A stretch of DNA of 36,113 nt, taken from assembly GCA_946186945.1 (NCBI GenBank), contig CAMHPC010000011.1:1-36113 (forward strand), written 5' to 3'. A model generated the notes under the pieces. That model was not told the origin of the DNA. It searched no databases and saw nothing but the letters and a program-made list of their open reading frames with translations. The translations under genes were made by a program, and so were the position numbers. This DNA comes from an uncultured Prevotella sp. (GTDB lineage Bacteria > Bacteroidota > Bacteroidia > Bacteroidales > Bacteroidaceae). Below, in pieces: positions 32,110 through 36,113 of the stretch. Position 1 is the stretch's first letter; the number at the start of each line of letters is the position of its first letter.

Positions 32110-33060
32110 ATGAAAACACCCCTTAGGTTCAGAGAGTATATATGGCTCGTCAATACTATCCGCAGAGCGCGCAAGATAACTTTTGCCGAGATACAGAAAA
32201 AATGGCTTGACAGTGAACTCAGTGAGGGGGTGGAACTCTCACGCTCCACCTTCAACCGACACAAAGAGGCCATTCAGGATATGTTTGGCATTTACATAGA
32301 GTGTGACCGGCAAAACGGCTATAAATACTCTATTGGGAATAGCGAGGTTCTGCAAAATGACAGTGTGCAAAACTGGCTGCTCTCCACTCTTTCCGTCAGC
32401 AATGTCATCAGTGAAAGTATATCGCTGCAAGACAGAATTCTGCTTGAGGCTATTCCTACTGCCGATACCTATCTGGGCAAGGTCATCGAGGCAATGAAAA
32501 AAAATGTCAGAATAGCCATAGAATATAGAAGGTATGGCACCGACACTCCAAAACAACTCAATTTCGAACCGTATTGCATCAAACTCTGCAAACGACGCTG
32601 GTACGTGCTGGGACACTTCTACCGTGAGGCTACGGGATATAAACCTGAGGCTGACTACTTCGGGATTTTCTCCTTCGACAGAATACTGAGCATGCATCTT
32701 ACTGATACTAAGTTTAAAATCAACCCAGACTTCGATGCGCAGGAGTTTTTCAACGAATGTTATGGAGTGTTCGTAAATGATGATACTGAGTTGGAGAAAA
32801 TCGTCATAAGGGCTTACAATCACGAACGTTACTATCTTCGGGACCTGCCCTTGCATAAAAGCCAAAATGAAATAGGGCAAGGTGAGGACTATGCTGATTT
32901 CGAACTTTTTGTTCGGCCGACTGTCGATTTCTGCGACCAACTGATGAGCCGTGGCTGCCTGATACGTGTTCTGTCACCTCAATGGTTGGCAGAGGAAATC
33001 TACCATATGCATCTGGACGCTGCACAGATGTACGAACATAATGATACCAGCCCAAGGTGA
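32110..33060 (+). CDS. WYL-domain transcription regulator
   Basis: A 316-residue cytoplasmic regulator. An N-terminal winged-helix-like DNA-binding part (about 1-75, with ITFAEIQKKW and LSRSTFNRHKEAIQDMFG) is followed by a WYL domain (about 150-230, with KRRWYVLGHFYRE and FSFDRILSM). WYL domains bind nucleotides or small ligands and control DNA-damage, phage-defence or metabolic genes. No defence genes are nearby; its target could be the preceding phosphatase or the divergent exporter. A perfect hairpin lies 64 nt after its stop. Confidence 0.87.
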   Translation: MKTPLRFREYIWLVNTIRRARKITFAEIQKKWLDSELSEGVELSRSTFNRHKEAIQDMFGIYIECDRQNGYKYSIGNSEVLQNDSVQNWLLSTLSVSNVISESISLQDRILLEAIPTADTYLGKVIEAMKKNVRIAIEYRRYGTDTPKQLNFEPYCIKLCKRRWYVLGHFYREATGYKPEADYFGIFSFDRILSMHLTDTKFKINPDFDAQEFFNECYGVFVNDDTELEKIVIRAYNHERYYLRDLPLHKSQNEIGQGEDYADFELFVRPTVDFCDQLMSRGCLIRVLSPQWLAEEIYHMHLDAAQMYEHNDTSPR

Positions 33061-33124
33061 GGAAAACTGGTATACGCGCGCATATACGATAGTAGAGAAG
33101 TCCTGTTTGCAAATCTTCCTTCCA

Positions 33125-33168
33125 TCACATCATAAGAGCCACCCCTCGGGGTGGCTCTTATGATGTGA
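33125..33168. terminator. Long perfect hairpin between convergent genes
   Basis: A 21-bp perfectly paired stem (33125..33145 with 33148..33168) with only TC between the arms. It lies between the WYL gene and the convergent 33-codon gene and can end both transcripts. T-tracts after it are weak on both strands, so it may act mainly as a 3'-end stabiliser. Confidence 0.75.
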
Positions 33169-33188
33169 CTGGTCGCATCTTCTGTATA

Positions 33189-33290
33189 TTATGTATACCA
33201 GATGGATGGATGTGCTTTGGGCAATGAAATACTGTCGTGCTTAAAGTCGACTTTCTTGGTCTCTTCAGTTTCTTTTTTCGTGGTTGACAT
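33189..33290 (-). CDS. Overlooked 33-codon gene
   Basis: ATG at 33290, stop TAA at 33191..33189. The peptide starts MSTTKKETEETKKVDF, a highly charged half, and ends SLPKAHPSIWYT. It is preceded by AGGAGG with a 7-nt spacer (33303..33298), a perfect Shine-Dalgarno very unusual in Bacteroidetes, and by TATATTTG (33334..33327), an exact -7 element. It is followed 20 nt later by a perfect hairpin. Together these form a complete small transcription unit of roughly 200 nt. No signal peptide or known motif is present; function unknown (signal peptide, peptide precursor or leader peptide are all possible). Confidence 0.55.
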   Translation of the reverse strand: MSTTKKETEETKKVDFKHDSISLPKAHPSIWYT

Positions 33291-33326
33291 AGGCTTACCT
33301 CCTGGTTTTTTTTAGTTTTCTGTAAG

Positions 33327-33334
33327 CAAATATA
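33327..33334 (-). promoter_or_regulatory. -7 element of the 33-codon gene
   Basis: The minus strand reads TATATTTG, an exact match to TAnnTTTG, 36 nt before the ATG. No clear -33 is seen. Confidence 0.5.
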
Positions 33335-33478
33335 CGTATTTTTATTTTAAACTGTTATTTTATACCTAAATTTGTTTTGTTTTTAACATTATTTCATGTT
33401 TTTACGTATGTTTATTCGTTGGGTATACAAAAAAGTGCATATTTAGCCGTTTTTTTTTGGCGTAATTTGATAACAGTT
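33335..33478. other. AT-rich intergenic stretch, nothing recognised
   Basis: Strongly AT-rich spacer between the small gene and the YitT-family stop, with poly-T runs on the plus strand (for example near 33450). I see no gene, RNA or clear hairpin in it. The T-run lies on the wrong strand to end the YitT transcript. Confidence 0.5.
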
Positions 33479-34387
33479 CTATTTCTCACGTTTGGCTTTT
33501 CTCATGGAGGCTTTGAAGCGGTCGAACCCTTCACCGTATACGCCTATCACTGCACTCTGAGAGACAAAGGCTGCGGGGTCGATGTTGTGGATGAGGGTGA
33601 AGATACGCGACGACTCTGTGCGACGTGCCAGTACAAACAACATGTTCACTTCCTTGCCACTGTAGAATCCCTGACCTTTTATCAGCGTGCATCCGCGATG
33701 CACTATATGGTTTATCTGTTCGCCTATCTCGTTGTATCGCTCTGATACGATGAAGAACTGTACGCTGCGGCGCGACATGTTTACTACCTGATCCACACAG
33801 AAGGTGGAGACAAAGAGCATGGCATAGCCATAGATCACTTGCTCCCAGTCGTGCAGCACAAAATAACTGCTGGTGATAATCAGAAGGTCGGTGATGAGTA
33901 TCACATGACCCAGAGATATGTCCTTGTAGTGGTTTACTACGGCTGCCACTATGTCGCTGCCACCGGTGCTGCCGTGCGCCGACAGTGCCAGTCCCACTCC
34001 GCTGCCCCAGAAGCCGGCGCCTATCACCGTGGCCATGAACATCTGGTCTTGAAGCAGACGGGTGTCGCCTACGATGCTGCGAAGGATGGGGATGGCAAGG
34101 GAGAAAACGACTACGCCAAATATTGTCTTTATGCAGAAACGCAAACCCAGCACTTTGAGTGCCATCATCAGCAGCAGACCATTGATTACTATGTACGAGT
34201 ACTCTACGTCTATGCCCAGTCCCCATTCCAGAATGGAGGAGATACCGGGTGTGCCTCCGGTCATGATGTGGTTGGGCAACAGGAATACTACCCAGCCCGA
34301 CGCACACATCAGTATGCCTACTACGATGAGGATGTAGTCGCGCAGTTCGTTCAGCAACCGCTTCCTGTTTGTCTGTGTATTTTTCAT
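33479..34387 (-). CDS. YitT-family membrane protein (DUF161 + DUF2179)
   Basis: A 302-residue protein. Five or so membrane helices (about 15-205) carry the family motifs HIMTGGTPGISSIL and AHGSTGGSDIVAAVVN (about 39-52 and 137-152). A cytoplasmic DUF2179 domain follows (about 215-300, with HRGCTLIKGQGFYSGKE). Function of the family is not established; the C-terminal domain is a small ligand-binding-like fold. It lies 28 nt after cobT on the same strand and is probably cotranscribed. Confidence 0.9.
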   Translation of the reverse strand: MKNTQTNRKRLLNELRDYILIVVGILMCASGWVVFLLPNHIMTGGTPGISSILEWGLGIDVEYSYIVINGLLLMMALKVLGLRFCIKTIFGVVVFSLAIPILRSIVGDTRLLQDQMFMATVIGAGFWGSGVGLALSAHGSTGGSDIVAAVVNHYKDISLGHVILITDLLIITSSYFVLHDWEQVIYGYAMLFVSTFCVDQVVNMSRRSVQFFIVSERYNEIGEQINHIVHRGCTLIKGQGFYSGKEVNMLFVLARRTESSRIFTLIHNIDPAAFVSQSAVIGVYGEGFDRFKASMRKAKREK

Positions 34388-34415
34388 GATTTAGCTTTTG
34401 GTTCTTGTGTGGTCG

Positions 34416-35465
34416 TTAGAAATACTTGGTTATATGTGCGGTGTCGAAATTGTTCATCTCATTCACCATCCTCACCGATGATTCTATGATGGGATAGGAG
34501 CACAGGGCACCGGTGCCTTCACCAAGACGCAAACCCAGTTGAAGCAGTCCGCGGGCTCCCAACAGTGAGAGCATACGGCGGTGGCCACCCTCATCGCCAC
34601 AATGGGCAAAAATCATGTAGGGGCGCACGGCAGGATGCAGATGCACGGCTGCCAGGGCGCAGGCGGTCATGATAAAACCGTCTATCAGAAGGATACAGCC
34701 ACGCTCGGCTCCACGAAGCATCACTCCTATGGCTGTCACCATCTCATAGCCGCCAAAATAGGAGATGATGGTGTCTGTGTCGGCATCGGGATGAACACGG
34801 GTGAAACGCTCTATGCTCTCACTCAGGATAGTGAGTTTCCTGCTCACACCGGGTTTCGACAGACCCGCTCCGGCTCCTACACACTCCGACAACGGTACAC
34901 CACCCAACAGGTGCATCCACACGCTCGATGGCGAGGTGTTGGCTATGCCCATCTCTCCTATGCTTATCACGTTGCTGCCGGAGCGCACACAGTCGTCTGC
35001 CAAGTCTATACCCACTCTGAGGGCTTGCTCGTATTGGTCGGCATTCATGGCTGCCTCGTAACGGAAATTGTTCGTACCGCGGGCTATCTTCCTGTTTTGT
35101 ATCAGGGGCTGGTCGCTCAGGTCATAGTCCACACCCACGTCTACTATCCGCAGGTCGAAACCGTGCTGACGGCAGAACATGTTCACTCCGCCACCACCAC
35201 GGGTGAAGTTGAGCATCTGCTGCCATGTCACCTCACGTGGACTCACACTCACTCCCTCACGCTCTATGCCGTGGTCGCCGCCCAGCAGTATATGGCACGG
35301 ATGGTTCAGGCGAGGCTCTAATGTGTGCTGTATCATGCAGATAGACAGGGCTGTCTCTTCCAACATGCCAAGTGAACCCTTGGGCTTGTTCAGATGGTCT
35401 ATCTTCGCTTGTATCTCTGCTCGCATGGCTTCTGCCACGGGAGGTATGTTGAATGTTATGTTCAT
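34416..35465 (-). CDS. cobT: Nicotinate-nucleotide--dimethylbenzimidazole phosphoribosyltransferase
   Basis: A 349-residue cytoplasmic enzyme that makes alpha-ribazole phosphate from nicotinate mononucleotide and a lower-ligand base, for the nucleotide loop of cobalamin. Visible motifs: KPKGSLGMLEE near the N-terminus, GGDHGI (about 78-83), GEMGIANTSPSS (about 165-176), and RLGEGTGAL with the catalytic Glu at residue 316, in agreement with E317 of the Salmonella enzyme. The start at 35465 lies after a predicted -7 element; the frame is open well upstream. No other cobalamin gene (cobS, cobU, cobC) is in the window, and no cobalamin riboswitch is evident in the 128-nt upstream gap. Confidence 0.95.
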   Translation of the reverse strand: MNITFNIPPVAEAMRAEIQAKIDHLNKPKGSLGMLEETALSICMIQHTLEPRLNHPCHILLGGDHGIEREGVSVSPREVTWQQMLNFTRGGGGVNMFCRQHGFDLRIVDVGVDYDLSDQPLIQNRKIARGTNNFRYEAAMNADQYEQALRVGIDLADDCVRSGSNVISIGEMGIANTSPSSVWMHLLGGVPLSECVGAGAGLSKPGVSRKLTILSESIERFTRVHPDADTDTIISYFGGYEMVTAIGVMLRGAERGCILLIDGFIMTACALAAVHLHPAVRPYMIFAHCGDEGGHRRMLSLLGARGLLQLGLRLGEGTGALCSYPIIESSVRMVNEMNNFDTAHITKYF

Positions 35466-35483
35466 AGTATAGGTTTTTCCATG

Positions 35484-35491
35484 CAAATGTA
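35484..35491 (-). promoter_or_regulatory. -7 element of cobT
   Basis: The minus strand reads TACATTTG, exact TAnnTTTG, 18 nt before the cobT ATG. The -33 region is weak. Confidence 0.5.
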
Positions 35492-35593
35492 CATACATTT
35501 TTTTGCATTTGCCGAAATCTTTCAGGGAAATAATTATTAAGTCGCGTTTCTCTGGAGATTTGTGCCAAGAGACAAGAGGTGTGGAGCAGTCCG

Positions 35594-36113
35594 TCACCGC
35601 CCAGTGGCATGACGATAGTCTAAGAGTCGGTTCTGGTAGTTTATGTAGGCATCGGTGTATTTGTCGCATGCCTGCTGATACAGCATCTGCGCCTCAAGCA
35701 GGTCGCTCATACGCGAGGTGCCGGCGCGGTAATAGTTGCGCTGCAAGCGCAGGTTCTCAGTCGACTGCTCTGTGCCGCGCTTTGCCAACTCTATCTGTTG
35801 CATGGCTTCGCACACACTGTTCCAGGCGTTCTGCATGCGTATCTGCAACAACTGGGCGTTGTCCGTAAGTTGTTCCTCGGCTTTCTGCTTGGCTATCTCC
35901 CTGCGCTTTATGGCATGACTGCCTCCCCACCAGTTGGAGATGGGCACACTCACTGTAGCAAATACCATGGCAAAACTGTGGTCGCGGTCTAACAGGTTGT
36001 GGTAGTTGTAACCCGCACCTAACGCCACGCTGGGCAAATTCTCGCCTACGGCCATCTTCTTCTGCAGGGAGGCTGCTTCTACCTGCTTGCCCAACAACTG
36101 GTACTCCACAGTC
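35594..36113 (-). CDS. TolC-family outer-membrane efflux protein, C-terminal part
   Basis: The gene enters from the right edge; 172 C-terminal residues are visible and there is no start in the window. The pattern of long heptad-like helices (RREIAKQKAEEQLTDNAQLL, SVCEAMQQIELAKRGTEQ) around NYYRAGTSRMSDLLEAQ is diagnostic for TolC/OEP repeats, and VALGAGYNYHNLL with FATVSVPISNWWGG are the barrel strands. It forms the outer-membrane duct of a tripartite efflux or secretion pump whose inner-membrane parts would lie beyond the right edge. The region 35466-35593 separates it from cobT. Confidence 0.9.
   Translation of the reverse strand, partial: TVEYQLLGKQVEAASLQKKMAVGENLPSVALGAGYNYHNLLDRDHSFAMVFATVSVPISNWWGGSHAIKRREIAKQKAEEQLTDNAQLLQIRMQNAWNSVCEAMQQIELAKRGTEQSTENLRLQRNYYRAGTSRMSDLLEAQMLYQQACDKYTDAYINYQNRLLDYRHATGR

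Noticed and set aside
33531..34307. 258-codon second frame on the minus strand within the YitT-family gene
   Set aside because: It overlaps the YitT frame almost fully; its translation is His/Arg/Ser-rich without domains, while the YitT frame has clear membrane helices and motifs.
35466..35593. Possible cobalamin riboswitch upstream of cobT
   Set aside because: The 128-nt gap is too short for the usual element plus promoter, and no B12-box-like sequence was recognised.

Overview
The window looks like a chromosomal segment of a Bacteroidales bacterium, most likely Prevotella-like. The evidence is: at least ten promoters with the Bacteroidetes -7 element TAnnTTTG (several with TTG/TTTG 19-21 bp upstream), almost no Shine-Dalgarno sequences, a TonB receptor, many lipoproteins, and a secreted protein with a Prevotella-style C-terminal tail. 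No rRNA, tRNA, insertion sequence, phage or CRISPR was seen.

Layout. 1-2.5 kb: NhaC-type Na+/H+ antiporter and a short-chain dehydrogenase, closed by a hairpin. 2.5-3.9 kb: two divergent secreted/outer-membrane proteins. 3.9-12.6 kb: five tightly coupled genes: receiver-PP2C phosphatase, membrane coiled-coil/WD40 protein, membrane sensor with a histidine-kinase-like end lacking the phospho-acceptor His, a small soluble kinase with an intact His, and a TonB-dependent receptor. A nitroreductase-like lipoprotein follows. 13.3-15.7 kb: a ferritin-like protein with altered metal ligands, a starch-binding-like secreted protein, a small Cys-rich protein and a thioredoxin-fold protein. 15.7-22.2 kb (minus): porin, imelysin, di-haem DUF1111 lipoprotein and fused ResB-CcsA cytochrome c assembly protein, probably an iron-uptake operon. 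Divergent from it is a YtfE/ScdA-like di-iron domain fused to a LuxR helix-turn-helix, with two palindromes between. 23.4-26.6 kb: DUF3089 lipoprotein, unknown lipoprotein, serine hydrolase. 26.6-31.2 kb (minus): HlyD-like protein and two ABC transporters of the NHLM (nitrile-hydratase-leader microcin) export type, without a peptidase domain or visible precursor. 31.3-33.1 kb: class A acid phosphatase and WYL regulator. 33.1-36.1 kb (minus): an overlooked 33-codon gene with a strong Shine-Dalgarno, a YitT-family protein, cobT, and the end of a TolC-family protein.

The most novel material is the 4-12.6 kb signalling operon. The ~95-nt leader before its first gene recurs, in the same orientation, before the DUF3089 lipoprotein gene 20 kb away, which suggests a shared regulon. 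Second-tier observations are the 33-codon gene, the di-iron-LuxR regulator beside the iron operon, and the NHLM exporter pair whose two ATPases carry complementary defects. All functions are inferred from reading sequence; no database search was run.
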